Positions 1 through 11,178 of a stretch of DNA of 42,930 nucleotides are shown here, piece by piece. Source of the DNA: Schoenoplectus triqueter (lineage: Eukaryota; Streptophyta; Magnoliopsida; Poales; Cyperaceae); assembly GCA_964058805.1 (NCBI GenBank), contig CAXKVV010000242.1, positions 1 through 42,930 on the forward strand. Reading direction: 5' to 3'. A model generated the notes under the pieces. That model saw nothing but the letters and a program-made list of their open reading frames with translations. It made no database searches and was not told the DNA's origin. A program made the position numbers and the translations under genes. Within the stretch, counting starts at the first letter, position 1. The number at the start of each line of letters is the position of its first letter.

Positions 1-100
1 TTTTCCCTTGTTCTTTCTTTTCCTCCTGTTCCCCACCTGTCTTATTAAGAAATTTATTGAAAACAGCAAAAAGATATATCCTGCTCGGATTGAACTTGTA

Positions 101-3100
101 ATGACAAACAACACCGTACCAAAAGAACAATGCGAACTAATTGAAGAACAACAATGTAAAAATGCATACAAAGAAGAAGACGAAGACGAAGAAGATGAAG
201 GAGATCATTTCTTTGAGTCTTTCGACCACGTGCCATCAGGCGTATCCTTTGAACCAGATTTCCCTTCATCCGGAACAGATTCGGATGAAGATGAAATGGA
301 TGCCCGAATCTCCTTCGCATCGGCTATTTCAGCTCCATACAACATCCAAGAAGAACAAGATCTAAGTGGAATGGAGGATAGTATTAAAGAATTTGACTAT
401 AATTTATGGATGGAACAACCCATGTCAGTCCAAGAGAGACGTCGCCGCCTCCATCAAGGAATGGGACTTAACAGTGGCCGCAGAGCCCCAGGTGTTCTCG
501 AACGGGTCATATCCCAACGGGTATTATCCAGCCATCAACCATCCGAAAAGCTCAATTCTTCACATTTGCCTTCCCCATTATCATTTCCTCTGCCCTCACC
601 TTCACCTTCACCTTCACCTGCAGAGAAACCTATGATCACTCGCTGTCGATCTGATTCACATTTGTCAATACATGCCAAATCATCATGTCCATCCATGTCA
701 CGAGTCTATTCTTCCCCACCATCACTTTTAGATAGGAGCGGGCCATCAGTTGTGAAGAAAAAGATCAGCAAAGGAGAGAATGAGACTAATACTGAGGTGT
801 CAAGAGATGAGGATGACGACATGGTTGGATCCATTTGCCGAATTAAGAATCTAGACACTGGTAAAGAGTTTGTAGTGAGTGAGTATGCTAATGATGGTAC
901 ATGGGACCGCTTAAATGATATCCAGACCGGGCTACAGTTCACATTCGATGAGTTTGAAAATTTTCTCGGTTATTCTCCAATTGTTAAACAACTAATGCGT
1001 AGGCCTAATGGAAGTTCACACAAATCATTTGAGATCAAGAACTCTAAAAGTTCTACTAACAAAAAGAAAGGTACTAGTTGGTTAAAGAACATCAAATTTG
1101 TAGCAAGCTCTGTTACCGGACTCATTATGGAGAAGGACAAGCTCGGGTTGAGCAAGTCAAATGCCAGCCTGCAGCGGCTAAGCTCTGGATCAACTGCTGA
1201 GAAAAGCAAGGCAGGTTCCAATGAGAGATTGAAAGTGCATCAGTATGGAAAGTCATGCAAAGAGTTGACAGGTCTATATATGTGTCAAGAAGTGAAGGCA
1301 CATGAGGGTTCAATTTGGTGCATGAAATTTTGTAATGATGGCAAATACTTGGCCAGTGCAGGGGAGGATCGAGTCATACATGTCTGGGAAATCTCCAATT
1401 CTGAATCAAACGTTGTTACAACTTCCTTCAGAAGAGATAATGCCAGACATAGTGGCCCTCTAATTAATCAACCAGACAATAACTCTGCTACTTTGGGCAC
1501 TCGACAGTTGTCAAGTAAGAAGATGAGCAAAGCCAAAAGCAAGAAGAAAGAGGTACCAGATCACATTGTATTTCCTGAGACCATAATTTCTCTTAATGAG
1601 AAGCCCGTATGCTCATTAGAAGGTCACTTGGATGATATACTAGACTTGTCATGGTCCAGCTCGTCACAGTATATTTTATCTTCATCCATGGATAAAACAG
1701 TAAGAATGTGGGACATCGTAAACAAATCATGCTTGAAAATGTTTGCACACAATGATTATGTGACGTGCGTACAGTTCAATCCCATAGATGAGAAGTACTT
1801 CATGAGTGGTTCACTTGATGAAAAGGTCAGGATTTGGAGTGTGCCGGATCGGCAGGTTGTTGACTGGACAGACCTTCATGAAATGGTCACAGCCGCTTCA
1901 TACACTCCTGATGCTAATGGAGCTCTTGTTGGGTCCCACAAAGGTTGTTGCCGTTATTTCACAATAGCTGGTATTAGTTTTTGCTCGTCTTAGAACAGAT
2001 TTTATTTTCTTTGTTCTTTAGTTGATTACAATTTTCATGTATTATTTTGCTTGGACGTTATAAATAGTAATTACTAATTAGGATCCTGTTTTTATATTGA
2101 ACCAGTAATAAAGAAAGGGGACTTATTTAATAACAATAAAGAAAATGGCATTGCTGAAAAACCATTCTAGGGTTGATAATTAAGTATCTAATAATCTTCC
2201 AACTAAGAAAGACAGACATGGTGCTAATTTATTAAGGGTAAAGGGTAGGTATTTAACTAACCATGGTTATATGGTGCTGTAGATGGCAAACTAAATCAAG
2301 AGACTCAATTGGATATGAAAAGCAACAAAAGGAAGCCCACTGCTAAAAAGGTCACCGGGTTTCAGGTACTGTGAACCTCCAATTATTCCACTTAAATTAC
2401 ACTTTTGAAGCCTTTGTTCCTGAATCAATAAGTCAAAATAAAAAAAAAGTTTCAGGCAACAAACCAAAAAAATTTACATAAAATGAATGAATTTTTATTA
2501 TTTGTATTCGATCAAATTCATCATCAATTAAATATAATTTTTTATTGCTTACTACTCAACTCTATCTTGGTCTGAAGTGTAAGCTTAATATTCTGTGGCA
2601 TTGAACAGTTTGCTCCTGAAAGTCCATCAGAAGTGCTAATAACATCGGCCGATTCACAAATTCGAGTATTTGATGGTGTTAACATGATACACAAATTCAG
2701 AGGTAAATTGATAACAACTTGATTGGTGCTAGATGGGTAAAATTTAAAAAAAAACTTTTGTTATGTATGGCACAATCATGCTATATATCACCTTGTATGT
2801 TTTGTGATTAGAATCAGACGGTGTAACAAGAAAAGAAAATGGATCGGTGAGTACCTGAGCCACTTGGTTGAGCTGATGTATCACCCTGTAATGATGATTA
2901 GTCAACTCTTAGCTTAATGTCATTAGCCATCATTAAAACCTAATACTAAGCAGACATTGGATCAATGAAATTCTGCACTGTTTTCATTGTGTAAAAATTT
3001 ACATAAGAAGACCCAAAAAGTAAAAGAAAACAGAGTTAACTGTAGAATAATCCTAGACACTGTACAACTCATTAGTATTTAGTAGGGCAACAATGTCAAA

Positions 3101-4223
3101 AATTCAAAAAGTGTCCTAAAATAGTATTTTGTGTATTATGTTCATCATACAGGTACTATTAACATATTTTTACTCATTATGCTTGTCATTAGGCACTTTC
3201 ATCATTATGTTCATCATTAGGTCAATATCAATTTGAACTTTGCCAGGTTTCAGAAATACAAGCAGCCAAATAGCAGCATCCTACACACCTGATGGTCGTT
3301 ATGTTGTCGCAGCCAGTGAGGATTCTCATGTTTACATCTGGAAGCGTGAAACGGGGCCCCTTAGTCGATCTGGTACCGGTGGTGCTTCACCACTCCCTTC
3401 TCCAGCCTCTGGTGGTAAAACAAAACGACGGGTTACCACACAATCTCACGAGCATTTCTACTGCAAGGACGTGTCTGTGGCCCTCCCTTGGCCGGGTCCC
3501 ACCCCAACACTACCAACATCTGTCAATAACAATGGTAGCGTCAGCAATCACTCTCCAAAAACAACTATCTGTAACAATGTATCATGCGGCTTTTCTGGGG
3601 CTCCATTGCCTCCACTGCCACCAAATAAGAAGGGCAGTGTTGACACTGATTCTGGTATTAACCCAACAAAAGACAGTGGTTCTGATATTAAATCACAAGA
3701 GGACAGCAGTACTAATATTAACTCAAAAAAGGACAATGGTGCTGGTACTAACTCAAAGAAGGACAGTAGTGCCGATACTAGCTCCAAGAAGGACACTAAC
3801 TCAAAAAAGGACAGTAGTGCTGATACTAACTCAAAGAAGGACATTGGTGCCAACAACTCAAAAAAGGACAGTGGTGCTGATACAAACTCAAAAAAGGACA
3901 TTGGCACCAATGTTGGTTCAGATTCATTTCGGGATACGGGGAACCGGTCTACATCAGAGAGTACCGGGTCAGAGTCATTTGGTTCAGTTTTGTCATCTCC
4001 TCTGACATCAGTTTTATCATCTCCTTTGAATTCAGTTTTGTTTTCACCTATAACTGATTCATGGAGGAAAACCACAAGTACTAGGTTTGGGGCAAACCAT
4101 GATAGCATCAAGGAAGGTGCTTGGGGAATCGTGGTAGTGACGGCTAGCATGGCAGGAGATATTAGGGTTTATCATAACTTTGGGTTGCCGGTTCGCCTTA
4201 ACCGCTCCATTCAATTAGTGTAG
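101..4223 (+). CDS. WD40-repeat protein, plant WDR44-like family
   Basis: Four exons join in frame: 101-1970, 2283-2365, 2609-2702 and 3247-4223, all with GT-AG borders, giving 1007 aa. The N-terminal 390 residues are acidic and then Ser/Pro-rich (Glu/Asp run near residues 25-35, FFESFDHVPSG motif, an SPSPSPSP run), as in plant WDR44-like proteins. WD repeats follow at about residues 396-437 (KAHEGSIWCMKF, ending VWEI), 503-545, 547-590, 590-624, 648-680 and 683-720, with a last blade near 965-1000. A long low-complexity insert separates the last two blades. The propeller is expected to be a protein-binding scaffold; human WDR44 binds Rab11, but a plant role is only inferred. ATG 101 is the first in-frame ATG; the frame is open to the window edge, so an upstream start cannot be excluded. 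The splice joins restore family-typical text (TGFQ/FAPES, HKFR/GFRN), so I am confident in the model. Confidence 0.9.
3661..3920 (+). repeat. Coding minisatellite inside the WD40 gene
   Basis: About eight imperfect units of 24-30 bases encode variants of N-S-K-K-D-S-S-A-D-T (residues about 820-908). All length changes keep the reading frame. The block is hydrophilic, alternates Lys-Lys with Asp, and lies between the sixth and seventh WD blades, so it probably loops out of the propeller. Confidence 0.85.
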
Positions 4224-4922
4224 TGTACCCTCTTATGTTTGCACCGTCTGATTTTTCGCCTTCAATTTTTTTTTTCTCATTTCCATTTTATGGTTGAAAA
4301 TTATCTAATTTCTTTATGTTTTGTTTGGAAGATATGTATGATTCGTTGTACAGAAAGTTTTGAGAAACTGCAAGAAAATTCTTCCACATTAATGAACAAT
4401 ACTGTTAAAGAAGTGAAAGCAACAATTTGCACCATTTTGTTGTGCATGAAGTTTTTACATTGATTTAAATGATATTGCGCTATGCTAATCTGTCCTTCCA
4501 ACTGGACTGCAGCTCGTACAAATACAGAAATGCGTGTTTACTTTTATTTCCGTTGTAAATTCTATAATTTGAGAAGCTCCATTAAACTTCAAAGTATTCT
4601 ATGGGGAAATTTATCGAACACCTTGCTTGCAACAACTGGTTAACCACCGAGATAAAACAAGCTCCGCAGTCGAAAGGATCAAGCAAGCATTTAGTAAAAT
4701 AATTTTGCAAATGCACTTTCTACGACTACATCTAAATGTATTGAATGTTCTTCCGATTCAGACAAATTTTAAAGGAAAAGAAGAACAAAAGACCTACCCA
4801 AGTTGAGAAAGTCACCGCAAAAAAGACAACTTAATATCCATCGATTGATTGTACTCCTATAAAATCCAAGATCAATTCCTGTTTGACTGCTTTAATCATG
4901 CAAGGTGCCCAACCACTCAACC
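4224..4922. other. 3' flank of the WD40 gene, no gene seen
   Basis: The first 300 bases are T-rich and probably hold the 3' UTR and polyadenylation signals. Short open frames here show no family resemblance. No repeat was recognised up to the MULE-derived element. Confidence 0.5.
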
Positions 4923-4931
4923 AGCTAAATT

Positions 4932-5348
4932 CAGATTTTTTTATTTTAGTAAATAAAAATAAATAAATAAATGGAAATGGTAAGATTATCTCCAAAATTA
5001 GTCCATATAGCCTGGATCGAGTTTGAAACTCGATCCCAATTTTTTTTATGTTTGTGTGTGTTATATTAAAAACAAAATATAATAGTCAGTAGATTAATCT
5101 AAAATATTACAACAAAAATTAAATGTAATATTTTAGATCAATTTACTAACTGTTGTATTTTATTTTTAATATAACACACACAAACGTAAAAAAAATGAAA
5201 AATAAAAACTGGAATCGAGTTTCAAACTCGGTCCAGGCACCTAAGACCGAGTTTGAAACTCGGTCCAGGTTATATGGGCTAATTTTCGGGATAATCTTAT
5301 CATTTCCATTTATTTATTTTTTATTTACTAAAATAAAAAAAAAATCTG
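4932..5348. mobile_element. Non-autonomous MULE derivative (417 bp) with 9-bp TSD
   Basis: The element is nearly all terminal inverted repeat. It begins CAGATTTTTTTATTTTAG and ends with the reverse complement. Inner arms also pair, including a stretch of the form ATAACACACACAAACGT and an ATCTAAAATATTACAAC block. It is flanked by perfect 9-bp duplications AGCTAAATT at 4923-4931 and 5349-5357, the TSD length typical of Mutator-like elements. Ends and inner arms match those of the large MULE at 19796-23019, so this is best read as an internally deleted relative. It carries three short palindromes (CGAGTTT-G-AAACTCG type). It lies about 660 bases upstream of the EPF1 TATA-like box. Confidence 0.92.
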
Positions 5349-5357
5349 AGCTAAATT

Positions 5358-6010
5358 TCCCTTGTTCATTATTCTTTTTTCGGATTAGATGTCTTTGTTC
5401 ATTTCTTTTCTCCTCGCATGGCAATTGGCAAACCCCAACGGTGCATATTAAGTTATTAACCCAAGCCCAATTAGAAGCAGCCCATGTATAAAAGAGAACC
5501 AAACATTATGACATGCCTATTTTTATTCGAAGTAATAATAATTTATGGTAAGAAAAAAATCCAGCTGAGCAGCAAATTCATGAGAGGTTTAACAAAAATT
5601 GTGGTATTTGTAGTTCTATTGCATCAAACATATAACATATTACTTTATTGAGCATTTAATTTTAGGGCTCAAGAGGAATGACTCATGACATAATTAATTT
5701 GGCAGAGTTGGTACTTAGTGAAATTACAAAATTTATGTAATGGTGCAGTACATTTCAACTCCATCCCAATTGTTTGGTCACATGTTATGCTATCCTAAAT
5801 CAAGTTCCATTAAAATCAAACCAGTTAACACATGCATTTTATTGGTACGTACAAGAGGCCCCATTAAATGCACTAGGCAGAGACATGAAATTTATCCACT
5901 CCTCTTAAAAAAGGCCATGCAAATTGTAAAGGCCAGTTTATTATATCCCCGTGTCATGTGACCTCAAGCTTATTTCCCTGTGATTCCCTTCAATAGTGCC
6001 TTTTTCTTCT
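5358..6010. other. Intergenic region upstream of EPF1
   Basis: No coding feature is supported. The region between the MULE derivative and the EPF1 TATA-like box should contain the proximal EPF1 promoter. I cannot assign specific transcription factor sites with confidence. Confidence 0.4.
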
Positions 6011-6024
6011 TATAGTATATATGC
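6011..6024 (+). promoter_or_regulatory. Probable EPF1 TATA region
   Basis: TATAGTATATATGC lies about 135 bases before the EPF1 ATG, a plausible spacing for a core promoter and short leader. The call is positional only. Confidence 0.4.
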
Positions 6025-6155
6025 ATGCGTGGGCTATCATTTTAAATTCAAGGCGATATTCAATCGTGCTCGTTTTCTCGCAACCAAAAAAAAAGTATAG
6101 ATTTTTCTTTGAAAGAAGAAAAAGAATATAGGAGTATAGAGATAACTAAGTTGTG

Positions 6156-6695
6156 ATGAGTGCTATACTATTGCATAATTCTCTGTTTCTACTTTTCATA
6201 ATCATTTCGATCTCTCTCTCGGCGTTCGTTGAAGTTCACGGAAGAGAAATTAACAAGAGTACATATAATTCTTTTTTTTTCAATTATCCTAAAATCAACA
6301 TGTTATTCACAATATTAATTCACATGGCAGCTTCTCAGGGAGATAATTAATTTGTAGTTTTTTCTTTTTTGTTTCTTTGACATACAGATGACGGATTAAA
6401 GAACGGAGCAATGGAGAAGAGAACAATAGAGGCTGCGGCATTAACATGGTATGCTAGAAGACCAAGGCATCCAACAATTACAAAAAAGAAAACAAACAAA
6501 AGAGGTGCACATCACGATCATGGGACAGTAGAGATCGTCGGATCGAGGCTTCCCGACTGTTCTCACGCATGCGGTTCATGTTCGCCGTGTCGTCTCGTGA
6601 TGATCAGTTTTATATGTGCTTCTTTGGAGGAGGCAGAGACATGCCCAATGGCTTACAAGTGCATGTGCAACTCCAAATCCTATCCTGTTCCTTAA
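6156..6695 (+). CDS. EPF1: EPIDERMAL PATTERNING FACTOR 1 precursor
   Basis: Two exons, 6156-6258 and 6388-6695, with a 129-bp intron (donor GTACAT, acceptor ATACAG), encode 136 aa. Residues 1-29 are a hydrophobic signal peptide ending near AFVEVHG. A basic, low-conservation propeptide follows. The mature C-terminal part (about residues 82-136) holds eight cysteines at 92, 96, 99, 102, 111, 120, 126 and 128, in the pattern LPDCSHACGSCSPCRLVM...CPMAYKCMC...SYPVP. This is near-identical to the Arabidopsis EPF1 family as I recall it, rather than EPF2 or stomagen. Known role: secreted from stomatal precursors and perceived by ERECTA-family receptors with TMM to enforce one-cell spacing. The ATG at 6156 is the natural start; a GTG codon just before it is not used. 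The propeptide is longer than in Arabidopsis EPF1 (about 104 aa in total). Confidence 0.93.
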
Positions 6696-7309
6696 TTAAT
6701 GGGGGAAAAAATAACCAATTTTCTGTGTTCACGTTTGGACTTGGGCTCTAATTAATTCTTTGTTTTGTTCATTGGGCCCGGAAAAGTGCTCTCCTATTTG
6801 GGTCTTTTTCTTTTCTTTTCTTTTCTTTGAGAGCTAACCGAAATACACGCATATGTTTGACAAAGTCATAGTATTACGTTAATACTTTTCCTTTACGACC
6901 CTCCAAATTAATTCAAATAAGTGTCAAAATATTGCAATTGATTAATACCACCTTTTACTTGTTCAAAAAGAATAAGAAGAAACACGTAGAATTAGCACAT
7001 TTTATTCAGAAATTTGGACCTAGCTTCTATCATGATAAAATAATAATTTATTTTCTGATTTCGTAATGCAATCCGGATCATCCCTTGTCCCTAAAAACAG
7101 TCAATGGTATGCTGGGCCACGTTGATTTGGAAGCAAAACGCCAAAATAGAACCATCTCCATTAAAAATGTAACATGTTATAATCTAACTAAATGAAATAT
7201 AAAATCCGGTCTAGCTTCTAGTTGTCAGAAATATAAAAAAAGATTTACTTCTGATGTGTCTCTCAAACATTCCTTTTGACCGTTGAATGTTTCTTGGCAA
7301 TGCAAATCA
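6696..7309. other. 3' flank of EPF1, no gene seen
   Basis: It contains the EPF1 3' region and a short (TTTTC)n microsatellite at 6805-6828. Nothing coding is recognisable before the hAT element. Confidence 0.5.
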
Positions 7310-7317
7310 GTAAGACC

Positions 7318-7969
7318 TAGAGAATTGAAATGGACCGCACGGTCCGATCCGTCTCGGACCGGACCGTGACCGTGGACCGGACCGGACCGGACCGTACCCG
7401 GCTACGGTCCGGTCCAATGGTGGGTCGGTCCTCCCTTCACCCGAAAATGGACCGTGCCGACCCGTCCCGTGCCGGACCGTGGACCGTGCGGGACCGTGGA
7501 CCGGACCGTCCTGGACCGGACCACCGGACCGGACCGTGAGTATTTTTTGTATTATTTGATTTTTAAATTATTCAAAAATACATAATTAATTCGATGAAAA
7601 TGATTATTTAAAAATTAATAAATTTCTTTTTCAACTTTTATTATTTTTTTTATAATTTTCTGAAATTTTATTTTTTACAAATTTTTTAATTTTTTAGTAC
7701 AATTAGATTTTTAAACAATTAAAAATAATAATTCGAATTAGTTAAAAATTATTATTAAAAAATATGATAAATTATTATTTTTTTCGATTTATAAAAAAAA
7801 ATGGACCGGACCGGACCGTGGGGGTCCGACCCCCGGGGGCCAACGGTGGGACGGGTTCGGTTTTTTCGAATTTAGACCGTCTTGGACCGGACCGTTTGAA
7901 CCGTGCGAGACCGTGGACCGTCCGAGTTTGGACCGGACCGGCCCGGACCGGACCGTCTTCAATACTCTA
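7318..7969. mobile_element. Non-autonomous hAT (Ac-like) element with 8-bp TSD
   Basis: Termini are TAGAGAATTGAA and, at the other end, TTCAATACTCTA, an inverted pair with one mismatch. Perfect 8-bp duplications GTAAGACC flank the element at 7310-7317 and 7970-7977. Both subterminal regions (about 200 and 170 bp) are GC-rich arrays built on GGACCG/CGGTCC in an otherwise very AT-rich region; the core (about 7540-7790) is plain AT-rich DNA. Clustered short subterminal motifs are typical transposase-binding regions of hAT elements. The open frames across the arrays are low-complexity artefacts. No transposase is present. Confidence 0.92.
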
Positions 7970-7977
7970 GTAAGACC

Positions 7978-8770
7978 CTCTTCGCTTGTCAAAGTCGGAG
8001 AAAAAATTATTTATTCGGACTTGATTTTTTTTTTCCCAGCAGCTGACTCTTCCATTAGATACAATAAACTTTCTCGTGTCTGACTGTTCGCCATTTCACG
8101 TACAAAGTGAAGAATCGGAGGAACATGACGTCGACTTTTGTTGTCTTGTCGGAAAGTTTTTTTCTTTTCAACACAAATCATTTGTTATTTTTCGTGTATC
8201 CGTGAGTTGTAGTAATTTTTTTTATTTAGATATAAAAAATATTATATAATAATATATACATCATTTTAATATAGAAAAGATCAAAAAATGTAAAATCAAT
8301 TAGCTAGAAGATCAATTATATATGCTATATCAGATATAATCTCGTATGATTTATCTCAACCTTTAATTTTTTTTCCTATATGGCACATAAATAGAGATGA
8401 ATATAAAATAATGGACGCTGTCGTTTTCGTCTGATTAGTCAAAATTAATATAAATCATTAGATGAGAGATATTTTGAGATATAAAAAAATTAAAAAAATG
8501 ATAAAAATAGATTCATGCAATTCTTAACTGTTTTATATAATAATATAGATAATATAGCCTCTATTGGACAAGTATAATACCGGAACTCGTATAGGCAAAT
8601 TAATCTTTGTACTCTATTTCACTTTCAGTTATTTTACTCTTAACAACCACTTAGTCTAAAATTTATGTTTCGAATTCTACATTGAAGACGTTGTTAATGC
8701 AGTAGGCCATTTAAACAAAGTTTAAATGTAGCATCTTTGAATGCAAGTGTAAGAAAAGTAATATAAAAAA
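7978..8770. other. AT-rich intergenic DNA
   Basis: No coding frame, terminal repeats or other feature could be supported here. Confidence 0.5.
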
Positions 8771-9671
8771 GAGTAAATTATATATAAAAATGATCCTTTA
8801 GTAGCACCATTTTATCAAATTGATCCATAAAATTTCAAAAATATCAATTTAATCATTAAACTATCACTTTATTATCAAATTTGTTTTATATTTAAAATTC
8901 AATAGAAAATTATATTCTCATTTATTACAGTATTATTTTAGCATTAAAACTAGTATGTACGTAGTAATAAAATACTATATTAACATTGTATTGTTATAAA
9001 TTAATTTAAATTTATTTATAAGTACTTTCATAAATATTATAAGGAGATACATTACAATGATTTGTAAAGAAAAATGAGTGTTTTGTTTCGGGGTTAATAT
9101 CACAGATGGCTTAAATGGTCGAATCTAAATTGGTCAGTAATTTATTTATGTCAAAATCTTATCGGATATCAAATTTTATTATTTTTTGAGTTTTTTAGTT
9201 ATTTTTTAATTTTTTAAAATGGTCTTGTTTCATATAAAAATGATCTCTTCTTGTTCATTTAATTTCAAAAGTACCTAAAAAGCCCCAAAAATAATGAAAT
9301 TTGATATTCCATAAGATTTTAATGTAAAAAAATTATTGAACAATTTAGATCGACCGTTTGAACCATTGGTATGTGATATTTTTGTCAAAATAAAACATTA
9401 ATTTTACTTTGCAAAGCATTGTAATATATCTCATATTATAAAATACATTATATGGCATGCATGTGAATGTGGATATTCACATTTTAGCATTAATAATAGT
9501 AGGACAAATTTGTTACAAATAAAGAGTTTAAGGACTAAAATGATATTTTGAAACTTTCATAACAACTTAATAATAAAATGATACTTTAATATCAAATTGA
9601 TACTTTTAAAACATTAAGTACCAATTTGACAAAATAACAATATTTGTAGGGACCACTTACATAATTTTCTC
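8771..9671. mobile_element. Foldback element with a second one nested in it
   Basis: The left arm (about 8771-8890, from GAGTAAATTATATATAAAAA) pairs with the right arm (about 9545-9671, ending in ATAATTTTCTC). The arms are diverged and the TSD is not clear. Boundaries are approximate. Confidence 0.65.
9079..9399. mobile_element. Nested foldback MITE
   Basis: The left half (AATATCACAGATGGCTTAAA, then GGTCGAATCTAAATTG) is the inverted, diverged copy of the right half, with arms of about 130 bp meeting near 9230. It sits inside the larger foldback element, so it inserted later. No unambiguous TSD was found. Confidence 0.65.
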
Positions 9672-10370
9672 TATAATTCGTTTTATGCACATACTGTTGT
9701 ACAAAATAATCAATCATCGTTGGTTTTGAATCTGATACTAATTCTTGTAAATATGTGACCATTTTTTTAATAAAATTCGACACTAATTCTTGATTAATAA
9801 TTATTAAAAATAAAATCAGTGTTGGATTTTTAAAGAGACCAACATTAATTATGATAATTAATGTCCATTTTTTCATAAAATCTGAGACTAAATCACAATT
9901 AGTGACTTTTTTTAAAAAATGACACTGAAATGATGACAATCAATGCTCTTAATTTGAAAATCAACATTGATGCCCGGTTAATATTTTTTTTAAACACAAT
10001 GAATGTAAATTTTTCTAAATATCCTGTATTGGTTATTGAATCATATTTGTTAGAGAACACAATCAATTAAGAAACCAAAAAATTTGTGTAGTCAACCATA
10101 TTATTTAAAAAATCGCAAGAAGAAACTATTAAAAACTTAGAATATCACATTATTCAAAAAATGACACTGATTATTTAATATGCGTGCTAGTTGTGACTAA
10201 ATATATGATATTGATTTTCAGTGTCAATTTGTTTACCCTTTACATATCCAACACCAATGCGTCGACACGGATTAACCATTCTAAACTAATGATATTATTG
10301 TTAAAGATTAAAAAATAAAGACACAATTGAAGTGTAAAGAAAATAAGAAAATTGAACTATTCTATAATAA
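9672..10370. other. AT-rich region with degenerate GACACTGAT-type repeats
   Basis: Short blocks such as GACACTAATT, TCAGTGTTGG and GACACTGAAA recur in both orientations from about 9720 to 10220, a texture seen in decayed CACTA-type internal repeats. No termini or TSD could be fixed. Confidence 0.35.
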
Positions 10371-10480
10371 ATTAAAATACATTCTTAAAAATGGTTAGGG
10401 AGAAGAAAGCATTGGAAGCATAGAGAATGGGAGTATGGTACGCTGAAAGTGCGCCTGAGAGAAAACAAACATCTAAATAA

Positions 10481-10557
10481 AAATGATTAGTGAGAAATTT
10501 CTCCCTTATTAGAGAACATACTAAGAAATGGTTAGTGAGAAATTTCTCCCTTATTAG
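10481..10557. repeat. Local 32-bp duplication
   Basis: 10481-10512 and 10526-10557 differ at one base (AAATGATTAG versus AAATGGTTAG, then both GTGAGAAATTTCTCCCTTATTAG). The copies are separated by 13 bases. Confidence 0.9.
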
Positions 10558-10914
10558 TGGGTCAAATGACCCATCAAATGATAAATCTAAAACCCCATGA
10601 GATGGGATGGGATACGTGTACACGAAGTTCCAGACAAACAAACGAAATTGGCCTTACTCGTTTGTGGGACCCGCTGGAATACCATTCTCGAATTATCCAT
10701 GGTTTTCTACAAGAGGTCTAGTCCAATTCACCCCGGCCGGCACCTTCATTCCTTGGTAAATGTTCAAGAATATATAAGGCAGGGAAAAGTTATTTAATTT
10801 TCGAGTTATCCTTGGACTAATTAGGACTTTTGTTAATTTGGGCGCTAGTTGTTTGACTCTGATGTAAATTTTTCGTTGTTTTTTGTGAGGCTGCAAAATC
10901 TGATATGAAGAAAT

Positions 10915-11178
10915 TTTCAATCCGTTGGAATTTGAATCTGATCTAATTTAATTTTTATTTTTAAATTAAATTAATTTGATTCAAATTCAATTCAATTCAA
11001 TCAAAATTAATTTAAAATTTAAAAAATAATATATAAATTGATTCAATCAGATCCGATGAGATTTCTTCTAGAAGATCGAACTAACCTACCCAACTCATCA
11101 AACCCAAACATAGCACAACCTGTTAAATTCAAATCTGAATCCAATATAATCCGTCCCATTCAATCACCACCTTTATGA
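10915..11178. mobile_element. One-ended, decayed hAT-like fragment
   Basis: The right edge CCACCTTTA resembles the CCACCTCTA terminus of hAT elements elsewhere in the window. The interior has the same TCTGAT/AATC/GATCCGAT-rich subterminal texture. No matching left end or TSD was seen. Confidence 0.35.

Noticed and set aside
3548..4150. 200-codon frame on the - strand opposite the WD40 last exon
   Set aside because: It mirrors the repetitive coding minisatellite; the + strand frame has spliced, family-consistent coding sequence.
7330..7970. Open frames through the GGACCG arrays (DRTGPDR-type proteins)
   Set aside because: They are translations of hAT subterminal repeats; both strands and several frames stay open because of the repeat unit, with no domain.
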